Shown here in pieces: positions 38,332-47,227 of a stretch of 64,000 nt of DNA. Both the position numbers and the translations under genes were made by a program. Origin of the DNA: CBDFHC01 sp965247585 (GTDB taxonomy: Bacteria > Chloroflexota > Dehalococcoidia > Lucifugimonadales > GCA-2712585); NCBI GenBank assembly GCA_965247585.1, contig CBDFHC010000002.1:310001-374000 (forward strand). The letters run 5' to 3'. The stretch's first letter is position 1. The number at the start of each line of letters is the position of its first letter. The notes beneath the pieces were generated by a model. It was given only the letters and a program-made list of their open reading frames with translations. It was not told the DNA's origin and made no database searches.

Positions 38332-40615
38332 AAAGAAGAAGCCGACCGTTAGCAAGACGACCGCTAGCAAGGCTACCGTCAGTAAGGCGACCGTTAGTAA
38401 GGCAAAGGTCAGCAAGGCAAAGGTCAGCAAGGCAAAGGTCAGCAAGGCAAAGGTCAGCAAGGCAAAGGTCAGCAAGGCAAGTGCCAGCAAGAACGGTGCC
38501 AAGAACCTGGTAGTGGTTGAGTCCCCAGCCAAGGCTAGGACCATATCTAGGATACTGGGGCGAGATTACACGATCGCCGCTTCAAAGGGGCACGTTCGAG
38601 ACCTTCCCAAGGGCAATCTGGGTATTGACGTGGAGAATGGGTTTGTTCCGTCGTATGCAGTGATGAAGACCAAGTCGTCAGTAGTCAAGGAGCTGAAAGC
38701 CCTGGGTAAGAACGCGGAAGCCATTTATCTGGCAACGGACCCGGACCGGGAGGGGGAAGCGATCTCCTGGCACTTGGTCAATGCCACGGGCTGGGACAAA
38801 GAGTCCAAATTGCTCCGAAGGGTGGTGTTCCATGAGATCACCGAGCCCGCCATAAAGGAGGCATTCGAAAATAGCAGGGACCTGGACCAGGACTTGATAA
38901 ACGCGCAACAGGCCCGGCGGATACTGGACCGGCTGGTGGGCTATCAACTGAGTCCGTTGCTGTGGAAGAAGGTACAACGCGGGCTTTCCGCGGGCAGGGT
39001 GCAGTCCGTGGCGCTGCGCCTGGTGGTGGAACGGGAGCGAGAGGTTGAGGCGTTTGTCCCCCGGGAGTACTGGTCTATTGAGGCTGCTCTGGCGAAAGAG
39101 GGGGAGAAGTTCGGCGCCACGCTGCATTCGCTAAAGGGCGAGCGGAAAAAGCTGGAGATACCCGACGAGGCGCATGCGCGCCAGATAGAGCGAGAGCTGG
39201 AGGGGGCTAGCTACTCGGTGGCCAAGGCCAAGACAGACGAGAAGCGCCGCCGCCCGGCGCCGCCGTTTACCACCAGCACGCTGCAACAGGAAGCGGGGCG
39301 CAAACTTCGATTCTCGGCCAAAAAGACGATGGTGCTGGCGCAACAGCTTTATGAGGGCTTGCCAGTGGGGAACCAGGGTCCAGTCGGGTTGATTACGTAT
39401 ATGAGGACCGACTCCACGTCACTGGCGGGGTCAGCGGTGGAGGAGGCGCGCCGGTACATAGTAGAAAGGTTTGGCAAGGAGTATCTCCCCAAGGACTCCA
39501 GGGTCTTTCGTACCCGAAGCAAGGGCGCCCAGGAGGCCCACGAGGCTATTAGACCGACCTCAGTACAACGGTCACCAGAGTCTTTGAAGTCGCACCTGAA
39601 CGTCGACCAGATGCGGCTATACGACCTCATCTGGCGGCGGATGCTGGCGTGTCAGATGGCTGATTATGTGTATGACGCGACCACGGTGGACGTGGAAGGA
39701 TCCAAGTCCGGCGCCCAGGCGGCCTACATTCTGCGGGCCACGGGGGTCAGGGCCAAGTTTATGGGGTTTGTGGTGCTTTACCAGGAAGGACAGGACGACG
39801 CCAACGCCGAGGAAGGGGGACCGCTACCCAGTCTGGTGGTGGGAGATGCGTTGCAGTGCCTTGGGCTGGAGTCCAAGCAACACTTCACGCAACCTCCGCC
39901 CCGTTACACGGAGGCCAGTCTGGTGAAGATGCTGGAAGAGAAGGGCATTGGAAGGCCCAGTACCTACGCACCAATTCTTTCGACGTTGGTGGACCGCAAC
40001 TACGTCACCAAGGAGCGCAACCGGTTGCAACCCACGGTGCTGGGGACGGCCGTAAGCGACCTGCTGACCACCTATTTCCCGAGGGTGATGGACGTTGATT
40101 TCACGGCGCACATGGAGAATGAGCTGGACGATATAGCGCGGGGCGAACGCGCCTGGGTGCCGATGCTGGAGAGTTTCTACGGCCCGTTCAAGCAGACGCT
40201 GGATGAGGCGCAAGAGAATATGCCCCGGGTGAAGGTGGAGGAACCAACGGATGAGGTGTGCGAGGAGTGCGCCAGCCCAATGGTGATAAAGACGGGGCGA
40301 TTCGGCCGCTTTATAGCGTGCTCTACGTTCCCCGACTGCCGCAATACCAAGCCCATCTTGAAACGTACCGGAGTGGAGTGCCCCAAATGCGCCGGAGACA
40401 TTGTGGAGAGGCGGTCAAAGGCGAAGGGACGGGTGTTCTACGGCTGCTCCAATTACCCGGCGTGTGATTTTTCCGTGGTGCAGAGGCCCTTGCCGGAGCC
40501 ATGTCCGGAATGTGGGGGCCTAATGGTGTCAAGAGGCCGCAACGAGGGCCGGTGCACCAAGTGTGCCTGGGAGGGTGAGCCAGCGGCGCCAGTAGCGGCG
40601 GCCAGCGAGGTCTGA
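38321..40615 (+). CDS. topA: DNA topoisomerase I
   Basis: A 764-residue type IA enzyme. ATG 38321 overlaps the dprA end. After a Lys/Ser-rich repeated N-terminal extension (about 60 residues) comes the Toprim domain, VVVESPAKARTISRILG and ATDPDREGEAISWHL. Active-site tyrosine lies in GLITYMRTDSTSLAG. Three C-terminal zinc ribbons follow (CEECASPMVIKT, CPKCAGDIVERR, CPECGGLMVSRG). It relaxes negative supercoils. The extension is not part of the catalytic fold and probably sits on DNA. Confidence 0.96.
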   Translation: MVTKKKKPTVSKTTASKATVSKATVSKAKVSKAKVSKAKVSKAKVSKAKVSKASASKNGAKNLVVVESPAKARTISRILGRDYTIAASKGHVRDLPKGNLGIDVENGFVPSYAVMKTKSSVVKELKALGKNAEAIYLATDPDREGEAISWHLVNATGWDKESKLLRRVVFHEITEPAIKEAFENSRDLDQDLINAQQARRILDRLVGYQLSPLLWKKVQRGLSAGRVQSVALRLVVEREREVEAFVPREYWSIEAALAKEGEKFGATLHSLKGERKKLEIPDEAHARQIERELEGASYSVAKAKTDEKRRRPAPPFTTSTLQQEAGRKLRFSAKKTMVLAQQLYEGLPVGNQGPVGLITYMRTDSTSLAGSAVEEARRYIVERFGKEYLPKDSRVFRTRSKGAQEAHEAIRPTSVQRSPESLKSHLNVDQMRLYDLIWRRMLACQMADYVYDATTVDVEGSKSGAQAAYILRATGVRAKFMGFVVLYQEGQDDANAEEGGPLPSLVVGDALQCLGLESKQHFTQPPPRYTEASLVKMLEEKGIGRPSTYAPILSTLVDRNYVTKERNRLQPTVLGTAVSDLLTTYFPRVMDVDFTAHMENELDDIARGERAWVPMLESFYGPFKQTLDEAQENMPRVKVEEPTDEVCEECASPMVIKTGRFGRFIACSTFPDCRNTKPILKRTGVECPKCAGDIVERRSKAKGRVFYGCSNYPACDFSVVQRPLPEPCPECGGLMVSRGRNEGRCTKCAWEGEPAAPVAAASEV
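38401..38490 (+). repeat. 15-base tandem repeats in the topA N-terminus
   Basis: Five perfect copies of GGCAAAGGTCAGCAA (38401-38475) flanked by diverged ones back to about 38344. They encode VSKAK units, so changes in copy number keep the frame. Confidence 0.95.
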
Positions 40616-40617
40616 CG

Positions 40618-41559
40618 GTGGATGACCTAAGCCTTATGCTGGACCGGTTTAAGGGCTACCTGATGGGCGCCCGGGGCCGGTCAGAGAATACGGCCCGGGT
40701 GTATGAGGCTGACATTCGACCGTTCATGGCGTTTGTGTCGCGGGAGGGGCTGGAGGTGGGAGAGCTGGACCGTCACGGGCTGCGGCGGTATCTGGCGTGG
40801 CTGGCGACGTCCGCCCGAGGTAAGGAGGGTGGATACGCCCGGGTGAGCGTAGCCCGCAAGCTGGTGGTACTTAGAGCCTTTTACCGTTTTCTGATCCATG
40901 AGGGGTTGGTGGAAGTCAATCCTATTCCTAAGGGCCAGACATTTCGGATGAAGTCTGAAAAACGGCTGCCGGTGTTTCTCAGCGAAGAGGAGGCTGAGCG
41001 GTTGATGGAGAGTCCGGACCTGGAGAAGGAGTACGGCGTCAGGGACCGCGCGATACTGGAGATCTTGTATTCATCAGGGCTACGGCTTTCGGAGCTGGCG
41101 GCGCTGGACTTGAAGGACGTGGACATGACCAGCCGAGAGGTGAAGGTGTGGGGCAAGGGGGCGAAGGAAAGGGTTGTGATGATAGGGCGTCCCGCGCTGC
41201 ACGCGCTGGAAAATTATGTGATGACAGCCCGGCCCAACTTGTCCCGGAAGCCCACCCCGGCGCTGTTTCTAAACCGGTACGGCGGGAGACTGTCGCGACG
41301 GAGCATTGAGAAGATGGTCAGCCGCAACGCGGTGCAGGCGGCGGTCAGGCCGGGGGTGCATGCTCACACACTGCGTCATACGTTCGCTACGCATATGCTG
41401 GAGGGAGGCGCCGACCTTCGGATTGTCCAAGGGCTTTTGGGGCACAGCAGTCCGGCAACGACCCAGATATACACGCACGTGACGCGGCACCAAGCACGAA
41501 AGGTGTACCTGAATAGCCATCCCCGTGCCAGAAGCCAAGATGGGGAGACTCCGGCGTGA
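40618..41559 (+). CDS. XerC/XerD-like tyrosine recombinase
   Basis: A 313-residue protein from GTG 40618, 2 bases after topA. N-terminal SAM-like domain FKGYLMGARGRSENTARVYE. Catalytic set: Arg in SSGLRLSELAAL, Lys in GKGAKERVVMIG, HTLRHTFATHML, LGHSSPATTQIYTH with the nucleophile Tyr. It resolves chromosome dimers at dif. Its position inside a housekeeping operon argues against being the prophage integrase. It overlaps aroQ as GTGA. Confidence 0.92.
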   Translation: MDDLSLMLDRFKGYLMGARGRSENTARVYEADIRPFMAFVSREGLEVGELDRHGLRRYLAWLATSARGKEGGYARVSVARKLVVLRAFYRFLIHEGLVEVNPIPKGQTFRMKSEKRLPVFLSEEEAERLMESPDLEKEYGVRDRAILEILYSSGLRLSELAALDLKDVDMTSREVKVWGKGAKERVVMIGRPALHALENYVMTARPNLSRKPTPALFLNRYGGRLSRRSIEKMVSRNAVQAAVRPGVHAHTLRHTFATHMLEGGADLRIVQGLLGHSSPATTQIYTHVTRHQARKVYLNSHPRARSQDGETPA

Positions 41560-41999
41560 CGAAGTTTCTGGTAGTGAACGGGCCGAATCTGGATATGCTG
41601 GGAAAGCGGGACCCGGCACATTATGGGACGACGACGCTGGAGGAGCTGGAAGGCCGTATGGGTAAACGGGCCCAGGAGCTGGGGGTGGAGTTGGTGTTCT
41701 GCCAATCCAGCTTTGAGGGTGAGTTAGTGAATTTCGTGAACCGCTCGAGTCCCGAGGCCGATGGGATCATAATCAACCCCGCCGGGCTGACCAGGGTAGG
41801 GTATTCACTGCTGGACGCCTGCATAGATTCCAGGCTTCCGGTGGCGGAGGTCCATTTAAGCAATATCCAGCGCCGCGAACCGTGGAGGGCCGATTCCATC
41901 TATTCGAAAGTGGCAGAGGCCACCGTGGCGGGGATGCGGTGGTTTGGTTACGTAGCAGCACTGGAGTACCTAACCGCAGTGGTAAATAAGGAGGTCTAG
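41556..41999 (+). CDS. aroQ: Type II 3-dehydroquinate dehydratase, variant active site
   Basis: A 147-residue protein from GTG 41556. FLVVNGPNLDMLGKRDPAHYG supplies the family Asn, Arg and Tyr, and VAEVHLSN supplies the catalytic His. However, where the family has a His in NPG..TH, this protein reads IINPAGLTRVGYSL, with Arg there. The usual NIHAREP is NIQRREPWR. It acts in the shikimate pathway if active. Length and fold motifs are otherwise normal. Confidence 0.85.
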   Translation: MTKFLVVNGPNLDMLGKRDPAHYGTTTLEELEGRMGKRAQELGVELVFCQSSFEGELVNFVNRSSPEADGIIINPAGLTRVGYSLLDACIDSRLPVAEVHLSNIQRREPWRADSIYSKVAEATVAGMRWFGYVAALEYLTAVVNKEV

Positions 42000-42001
42000 C
42001 C

Positions 42002-43069
42002 TTGAATAACCGGATTGAGAGACTCCGCCAGAAGATGGAGGAGAAGGGGCTGGGGGCGTTTTTGGTCTCCACGCCGGAAAACCGGCGGTATCTTTCCGGG
42101 TTCTCCGGGTCAGCGGGGTACCTGCTGATAACCGGCAAAGAGGCGATTTTGGCGACAGACTTCCGATACACGGAGCAAGCAGGAGGCCAGGCGCCCGACT
42201 ACGAGGTGATGCGGGTAAGCCGAAACTGGCAGTGGCTTGCGGAGCAGCTATCAAAGCTGGGGATTAAGAAGGCGGGGTTTGAAAGCACCAACATGACGGT
42301 GGCCAGCTACCAACAGATGACTGAGACGATCAAGGAGCTTCCTTCGAGTGGGCGGCCATCGCTGATGGCAACCAAGGGCATCGTTGAGGGGCTTCGAGCG
42401 GTGAAGGACGCGGAGGAGCTAGCCAAACTCCAGGGGGCGATTGACATATCAGATAAGGCGATTGAGGAGATTGGACCAAGGATCCAGCCGGGCGAAACGG
42501 AGCTAGAGGTGGCGTGGAGGCTGGAACGGACGATGCGAGAGCTAGGGGCGGACGCGTTGAGCTTCGACACGATAGTTGCGGCGGGACCCAACGGCGCCAT
42601 GCCTCACCACCACCCCACGGACCGGCGGGTCCAAGCGGGAGAGCCGGTGGTGATAGACATGGGCGCACTGCTGGACGGCTATTGCAGCGACATCACCCGC
42701 ACGGTATGCGTGGGCGAGCCGGATGAGAAGTTTCGACAGGTCTACGATATGGTGTTGGCGGCGCAACTTACGGCGATTGAAACGTTGAAGCCGGCGATGA
42801 CCGGCGGCGAGGGCGATGGGCTGGCTCGGGCCGTGTTGGAGGAGGCCGGCTATGCCGAACATTTCGGGCACAGCCTAGGCCACGGTATAGGGTTAGAGGT
42901 GCACGAGTACCCGGGTGTGGGCCCTGGTTCGCCCAACGTGTTGGAGGAGGGGATGGTGTTCAGCGTGGAGCCGGGCGTCTATCTGACCGGCTGGGGCGGG
43001 GTTCGAATAGAGGACCTGGTGGTGCTGGAGTCCGGCGGCGCAAGGCCGTTGAGCAAAGCGAAGAAGTAG
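42002..43069 (+). CDS. M24 Xaa-Pro aminopeptidase
   Basis: A 355-residue protein starting at TTG 42002 after AAGGAGGTCTAGCC. The N-terminal creatinase-like domain is FLVSTPENRRYLSGFSGS. The catalytic pita-bread domain has DMGALLDGYCSDITRT (two Asp ligands), GHSLGHGIGLEVHE (His), EEGMVFSVEPGVYL and GVRIEDLVVL (two Glu). It removes N-terminal residues before proline. It precedes efp, a common pairing in bacteria. Confidence 0.92.
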   Translation: MNNRIERLRQKMEEKGLGAFLVSTPENRRYLSGFSGSAGYLLITGKEAILATDFRYTEQAGGQAPDYEVMRVSRNWQWLAEQLSKLGIKKAGFESTNMTVASYQQMTETIKELPSSGRPSLMATKGIVEGLRAVKDAEELAKLQGAIDISDKAIEEIGPRIQPGETELEVAWRLERTMRELGADALSFDTIVAAGPNGAMPHHHPTDRRVQAGEPVVIDMGALLDGYCSDITRTVCVGEPDEKFRQVYDMVLAAQLTAIETLKPAMTGGEGDGLARAVLEEAGYAEHFGHSLGHGIGLEVHEYPGVGPGSPNVLEEGMVFSVEPGVYLTGWGGVRIEDLVVLESGGARPLSKAKK

Positions 43070-43090
43070 TTTGGCCGGAGTGAGAAAAGT

Positions 43091-43660
43091 ATGACCAGTA
43101 TTGGATTTAGTGACCTGCACCGTGGCCTCAATATTGAGATAGACGGCCAGCCGTACGAGGTGGTGGAGTATACGAGGCACAAGATGCAGCAGCGGGCTCC
43201 GGTTACGAGGGTCAAGGTGAGGAACCTGCTGAGCGGCAGCGTAACGGAGAAGACGTTCCAGGCGTACGAGACGAGTTTCACCCCGGCAGACGTTGAGTCC
43301 AGGGAGTGCCAGTACCTGTACACCGATGGACAGTTTTATCATTTCATGGACCTGGAATCCTTTGACCAGCACCAACTCTCCAAAGAGCAGATAGGAGACA
43401 ACCTCAACTTTTTGAAAGAGGAGTTCAGCCTGGAGATCACCTTTTATAACGGCGCGATCATAGGCGTAAAACTTCCCACATTCGTGAACCTGAAGGTGAC
43501 TATAAGCCCGCCCGGGTTGAAGGGAGACACGGCCCAGGGGGGCACAAAGCCGGCTACGCTGGAGACTGGACACAACTTGAATGTTCCGCTGTTCATAAAT
43601 GAGGGTGATACGATCAAGGTGGACACTCGCGACGGCAAGTACGTGGAGCGGGCCAACTAG
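43091..43660 (+). CDS. efp: Elongation factor P
   Basis: A 189-residue, three-barrel protein. GLNIEIDGQPYEVVEYTRHK opens domain I. The tip loop reads TRHKMQQRAPVTR in place of the usual PGKG loop with its modifiable Lys. Domain II has LKEEFSLEITFYNGAIIGV, and the end TGHNLNVPLFINEGDTIKVD matches the family. It relieves stalling at polyproline. The tip residue appears to be Gln or Arg rather than Lys, so a canonical lysylation seems unlikely. Confidence 0.92.
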   Translation: MTSIGFSDLHRGLNIEIDGQPYEVVEYTRHKMQQRAPVTRVKVRNLLSGSVTEKTFQAYETSFTPADVESRECQYLYTDGQFYHFMDLESFDQHQLSKEQIGDNLNFLKEEFSLEITFYNGAIIGVKLPTFVNLKVTISPPGLKGDTAQGGTKPATLETGHNLNVPLFINEGDTIKVDTRDGKYVERAN

Positions 43661-44899
43661 GTGACGGTTTATACCGTTGGGCAGGTGGCCCAGTACATCA
43701 AGCAGCTCCTGTCCGGTGACGACTTGCTGCGGGACATGTGGCTAAGCGGTGAGGTCTCCAATCTAAGGGTCTCGCAGTCCGGCCACGCTTACTTCACGGT
43801 AAAGGACGAAAGCAGCCAGTTGCGGTGCGTGATGTTCCGTAACGGGGCAGGGATGGATGTGCTGACGGACGGTTTGGCGATAACGGCGCACGGCTACGTC
43901 TCTTTCTACAACGCCCGCGGAAGCCTGGACTTTATGGCAGACATAGTGGTGGCGGAGGGGTTAGGGGCGCTTTCGCTGGAGTTTGAACGGTTGAAGGCGG
44001 CGCTGGAGCGGGAAGGGTTGTTTGACCCGTCCCGAAAGCGGCCACTGCCACGGTTTCCCCAGGAGATAGGGCTGGTCACATCGCCCCAGGGGGCGGTGTA
44101 CCACGACATCTGCAATGTCTTGTCACGCCGCTATCCGCTGGCGGAGCTGGTCTTAGCGCCTACCACGGTGCAGGGTGACCAGGCGGCACGGGGGATTCAG
44201 CGGGCGTTGGAGCTCTTGAACGAAGACGGCCGGTCCGATGTGATTATACTGGCGAGAGGCGGCGGTTCCCTGGAGGAGCTGTGGCCGTTCAACGAGGAGG
44301 CGGTAGCGCGGGCGATATATGCCAGCCGCATTCCGGTGGTGAGCGCGGTAGGGCATGAAACCGACTTCACGATAGCCGATTTTGTGGCGGATGTACGAGC
44401 GCCGACTCCCTCGGCGGCGGCGGAGTTGGTAGCGCCGGACAAGCTGTCGCTTCAGATGGCGATCGGGTCGTTGTTGGACAGGCTGGCCTGGGGCCAGAGC
44501 GCGGAGTTGACCGCCCACAAGAGCGCGCTGTCGGACATAGTGTATCGCTTGGAACGGGGAACGCCTGACGTGGACGGACTGCGCCGCCGGGTGGACGATA
44601 TTTCGCAGCAGGCGGCGCTAGCGATGTCGAACGGCGTTGGGCTGAGGGACCAGGGTGTGAAGACGCTGGAAACGCGCCTGCTGGTACTGGACCCGGTGGC
44701 GACGCTGAAGCGGGGGTTCAGCGTGGTGGAACATGCGCAAGATGGTGAGCTGGTGTCCAGCCTGGCCCAAGTGCGAACGGGTGACCAGCTCAAGGTGACG
44801 GTGAGCGACGGCTCGTACCCAGCGGTGGTGGGCAGCGCGATAAAGAAGGGCCGAGCGAAACGAGAGAAGGCGGCGGCAGGGGCCCGGCTTTTTAGCTGA
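43661..44899 (+). CDS. xseA: Exonuclease VII large subunit
   Basis: A 412-residue protein starting at GTG 43661, directly after the efp stop. YTVGQVAQYIKQLLSGD and MWLSGEVSNLRVSQSGHAYF form the OB-fold start. RPLPRFPQEIGLVTSPQGAVYHD, then VIILARGGGSLEELWPFNEE and VVSAVGHETDFTIADFVADV are the catalytic domain hallmarks. With XseB it degrades single-stranded DNA from both ends. Confidence 0.95.
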   Translation: MTVYTVGQVAQYIKQLLSGDDLLRDMWLSGEVSNLRVSQSGHAYFTVKDESSQLRCVMFRNGAGMDVLTDGLAITAHGYVSFYNARGSLDFMADIVVAEGLGALSLEFERLKAALEREGLFDPSRKRPLPRFPQEIGLVTSPQGAVYHDICNVLSRRYPLAELVLAPTTVQGDQAARGIQRALELLNEDGRSDVIILARGGGSLEELWPFNEEAVARAIYASRIPVVSAVGHETDFTIADFVADVRAPTPSAAAELVAPDKLSLQMAIGSLLDRLAWGQSAELTAHKSALSDIVYRLERGTPDVDGLRRRVDDISQQAALAMSNGVGLRDQGVKTLETRLLVLDPVATLKRGFSVVEHAQDGELVSSLAQVRTGDQLKVTVSDGSYPAVVGSAIKKGRAKREKAAAGARLFS

Positions 44900-45093
44900 G
44901 CGAACCGGGCTGTCTTTTGGCAGCGCAGGGAAACCACATCGGGACTATCCAACGGACAATTGGAAGCGGAATATCTACTAATGCATAGACAGCCCTTTGG
45001 ATACGTGATATTGGTACTCGACGCCGGGCTGTGAGAGTAGGATGTTCAAGGAGGCCGTTTCTGTTGGGGACGGGACACTGAGGATGATGAAGC

Positions 45094-45363
45094 ATGGTAG
45101 ATAACCTTTCCCTTGACTCGCCAGAGGATGTGTCAGCCCTCTCATTCGAAGCGGCGTTCCTGCGCCTCGAGGAGACGGCACAGACCCTGGAGGCAGGAAA
45201 CCTGACGTTGGAAGAAGCCACACGGCTGTACGAGGAGGGGATGAAGCTGGCGCACCGCTGCAACCAGCTCATAAGCACGACGCAGCTTAAGATTGGGCAG
45301 CTTAGGGAGAAGTACGATTCTCAGGCCTCGGTAGAGGAGGCGGAGGAAGATACGGTTGCTTAG
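45094..45363 (+). CDS. xseB: Exonuclease VII small subunit
   Basis: An 89-residue protein. SFEAAFLRLEETAQTLEAGN and LTLEEATRLYEEGMKLAHRC are the two helices of XseB that bind the large subunit. It follows xseA after 194 bases that hold no gene I can see. Its stop overlaps the PHP gene start. Confidence 0.92.
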   Translation: MVDNLSLDSPEDVSALSFEAAFLRLEETAQTLEAGNLTLEEATRLYEEGMKLAHRCNQLISTTQLKIGQLREKYDSQASVEEAEEDTVA

Positions 45364-46009
45364 GGCAGACCTTCATGTTCACACCAGCTACTCCAAGGAC
45401 TCCGGAGCGACGCCGGGATCCGTGGTGGAGCAGTGTGTGAAAAAAGGGCTGAACTGCGTAGCGGTGACGGACCACAATACGATTGAAGGCGCGCTGGTGG
45501 TCCAGAAGCAGGCCCCTTTCTCGGTGATTATTGGGGAAGAGGTCAAGAGCACGGCGGGCGACGTTATAGGCCTGTTCCTGAAGGAGCAGGTCTCCGCAGG
45601 GTTAACGCCGGTGGAGACGGCGCGGGCGATCAAGGAGCAGGGCGGATTGGTAATGGTGCCGCATCCGTTCGACCGCGTCAGGCCATCGGCCGTCGGCATG
45701 GATGCGTTCGAGGAGATAGCGCCGCACGTGGATATTGTGGAGACGTATAACGCCCGGAATTTGTTTGGCAAAGACGACGACAAGGCGATGGCGGTGGCAG
45801 AGAAGTACGGGCTTATATTCGCGGTGGCGAGCGACGCACATACCGCCGGAGAATTGGGCAGGACGTACAACGAGATGCCTGACTTCGATGGGACGCCACA
45901 GGGGTTCCTGGAGGCGCTGTCCCAGGCAACGTTGGTAACCAATCGCACCCGAGTGGTGCACCGGTTCGCGCCAGCTTACGCCAGGTTGCGACGAGCCTTC
46001 GGCGGATGA
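45356..46009 (+). CDS. PHP-domain phosphoesterase
   Basis: A 217-residue protein starting at TTG 45356. ADLHVHTSYSKDSGATP, VAVTDHNTIEGALVV, GEEVKSTAGDVIGLFL, MVPHPFDR and ASDAHTAGELG supply the HxH, H, E, H and DxH metal ligands of PHP phosphoesterases. Substrate unknown. Relatives act on nucleotides, AMP derivatives or histidinol phosphate. It overlaps the next gene. Confidence 0.85.
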   Translation: MLRADLHVHTSYSKDSGATPGSVVEQCVKKGLNCVAVTDHNTIEGALVVQKQAPFSVIIGEEVKSTAGDVIGLFLKEQVSAGLTPVETARAIKEQGGLVMVPHPFDRVRPSAVGMDAFEEIAPHVDIVETYNARNLFGKDDDKAMAVAEKYGLIFAVASDAHTAGELGRTYNEMPDFDGTPQGFLEALSQATLVTNRTRVVHRFAPAYARLRRAFGG

Positions 46010-46806
46010 CCCTGTCGCTGGGCTGGTTCTCGACGGGCCGGGGTCCCGGCAGCCGGGGGCTGCTGACGTTTATCCTGGACCGCATTCGGAGCGGTGAGAT
46101 AAAAGCTAATGTAGAGTTCGTGTTTTCCAACCGGGCGCAGGGAGAAGGGGAGGGGAGCGACGAGTTCCACGATCTGGTCCGGGCCAACGGCATACCGCTG
46201 ATTACGTACTCTTCCCGCAGGTTCAGGAGGGAGTACGCCGGTGAAGCGGAGGCGCGGCGCGTGGCGTATGACCGGCAGGTGATGAAGCTCATCCGGGGCT
46301 ATAAACCAGACGTTTGCGTGCTGGCCGGGTACATGCTGATTGTGGGGCCGGAGATGTGCCGACGTTACGATATGCTTAATTTGCACCCGGCGTTGCCGGA
46401 CGGCCCAGTAGGGACCTGGGAGGAGGTGATCTGGTCACTGATTGGGTCCGAGGCGCCGGAGACGGGGGCCATGGTGCACCTGGCGGTGGAGGAGGTGGAC
46501 CGGGGACCGGTGGTGGCCTTTTTCTCCCTTCCCGTACGTGGACCCGAGTTTGCGGGGTTTTGGGGGGAGGTGGAGGGCAGATCCTTACGGGAGATCCAGG
46601 ACGGTCCCGGGGAAGAACTCCCCCTGTTCAAACGTATCCGAGAAGAGGGGTACCGGAGAGAACCCTATTTGCTGGCCGAGGCGTTGAAGGCGCTGGCTCA
46701 GGGTGAGGTGGTCATCAGCGAGGGTCGAGTGTTGGATGCCAAAGGGGATGTTGTGGATGGAGTCTCGCTGACGGAACGTATTGAGCAGGTATTGAGGGGT
46801 TTGTAG
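46006..46806 (+). CDS. PurN-like formyltransferase
   Basis: A 266-residue protein with a glycinamide ribonucleotide transformylase fold. FSTGRGPGSRGLLTFIL, VEFVFSNRAQGEGEGSDEF, VLAGYMLIVGPEM, MLNLHPALPDGPVGTW (catalytic Asn and His) and AMVHLAVEEVDRGPVVAFF (catalytic Asp) are visible. The C-terminus is about 60 residues longer than E. coli PurN. Formylation of GAR or a related amine is expected. It is the last gene of this block. Confidence 0.75.
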   Translation: MTLSLGWFSTGRGPGSRGLLTFILDRIRSGEIKANVEFVFSNRAQGEGEGSDEFHDLVRANGIPLITYSSRRFRREYAGEAEARRVAYDRQVMKLIRGYKPDVCVLAGYMLIVGPEMCRRYDMLNLHPALPDGPVGTWEEVIWSLIGSEAPETGAMVHLAVEEVDRGPVVAFFSLPVRGPEFAGFWGEVEGRSLREIQDGPGEELPLFKRIREEGYRREPYLLAEALKALAQGEVVISEGRVLDAKGDVVDGVSLTERIEQVLRGL

Positions 46807-47227
46807 TGGTCGGACGCGGTCAATCCAAGAGGCGCCGCACCAACGGCGGCGGAGCGATTGCCGGAGAATCAGCCGTGGAGTTTGCGAACGGCACCCGCAG
46901 GGATGGAGATTCAGGTTTGGGAGATTCCATCTGTCCACGGGATGAGCTGTACCGGTGCCGATCAGCTCTGGCGATGGTTGGCTGCTCCTAAGGGCTACAA
47001 ATCGAAGGTTGGTGGTTCCCACCCACCTGCCCGCTCAGAAAGGTTACTAAGAGTCTTTCTGAGGGGCACCCCCAGCCTCCCGCCAGAAGGGGTTGTCCCC
47101 CTCTGGACTCCTCTCTTCAGGTGTCCTTCAAGGGACGGTGTTTCTGTTTTCTATGCGACCGAATAAGGCCTGACTAGCGCGGCGGCGGGCCCTTAATTTG
47201 GGAATCGCCTGACGGAAGTTAGAGCGG
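46807..47227. other. Intergenic region with hairpins
   Basis: No convincing gene between the convergent formyltransferase and clpP genes. A near-perfect hairpin CCAGAAGGGG-TTGT-CCCCCTCTGG lies at 47083-47106 and a GAGGGGCACCCCC stem just before it, resembling a short palindromic intergenic repeat or a two-way terminator without a U-tract. Confidence 0.5.

Noticed and set aside
38239..38544. Minus-strand Leu/Ala/Thr-repeat membrane-like protein
   Set aside because: It is the shadow of the topA repeat on the other strand.
40618..41559. Tyrosine recombinase as the prophage integrase
   Set aside because: It is embedded between topA and aroQ in a coupled housekeeping operon and has the XerC/D form. 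It is 3.6 kb outside the attachment site.
46806..46991. Small gene after the formyltransferase
   Set aside because: No ribosome site, Arg- and Gly-rich composition as in random GC-rich sequence, no family.
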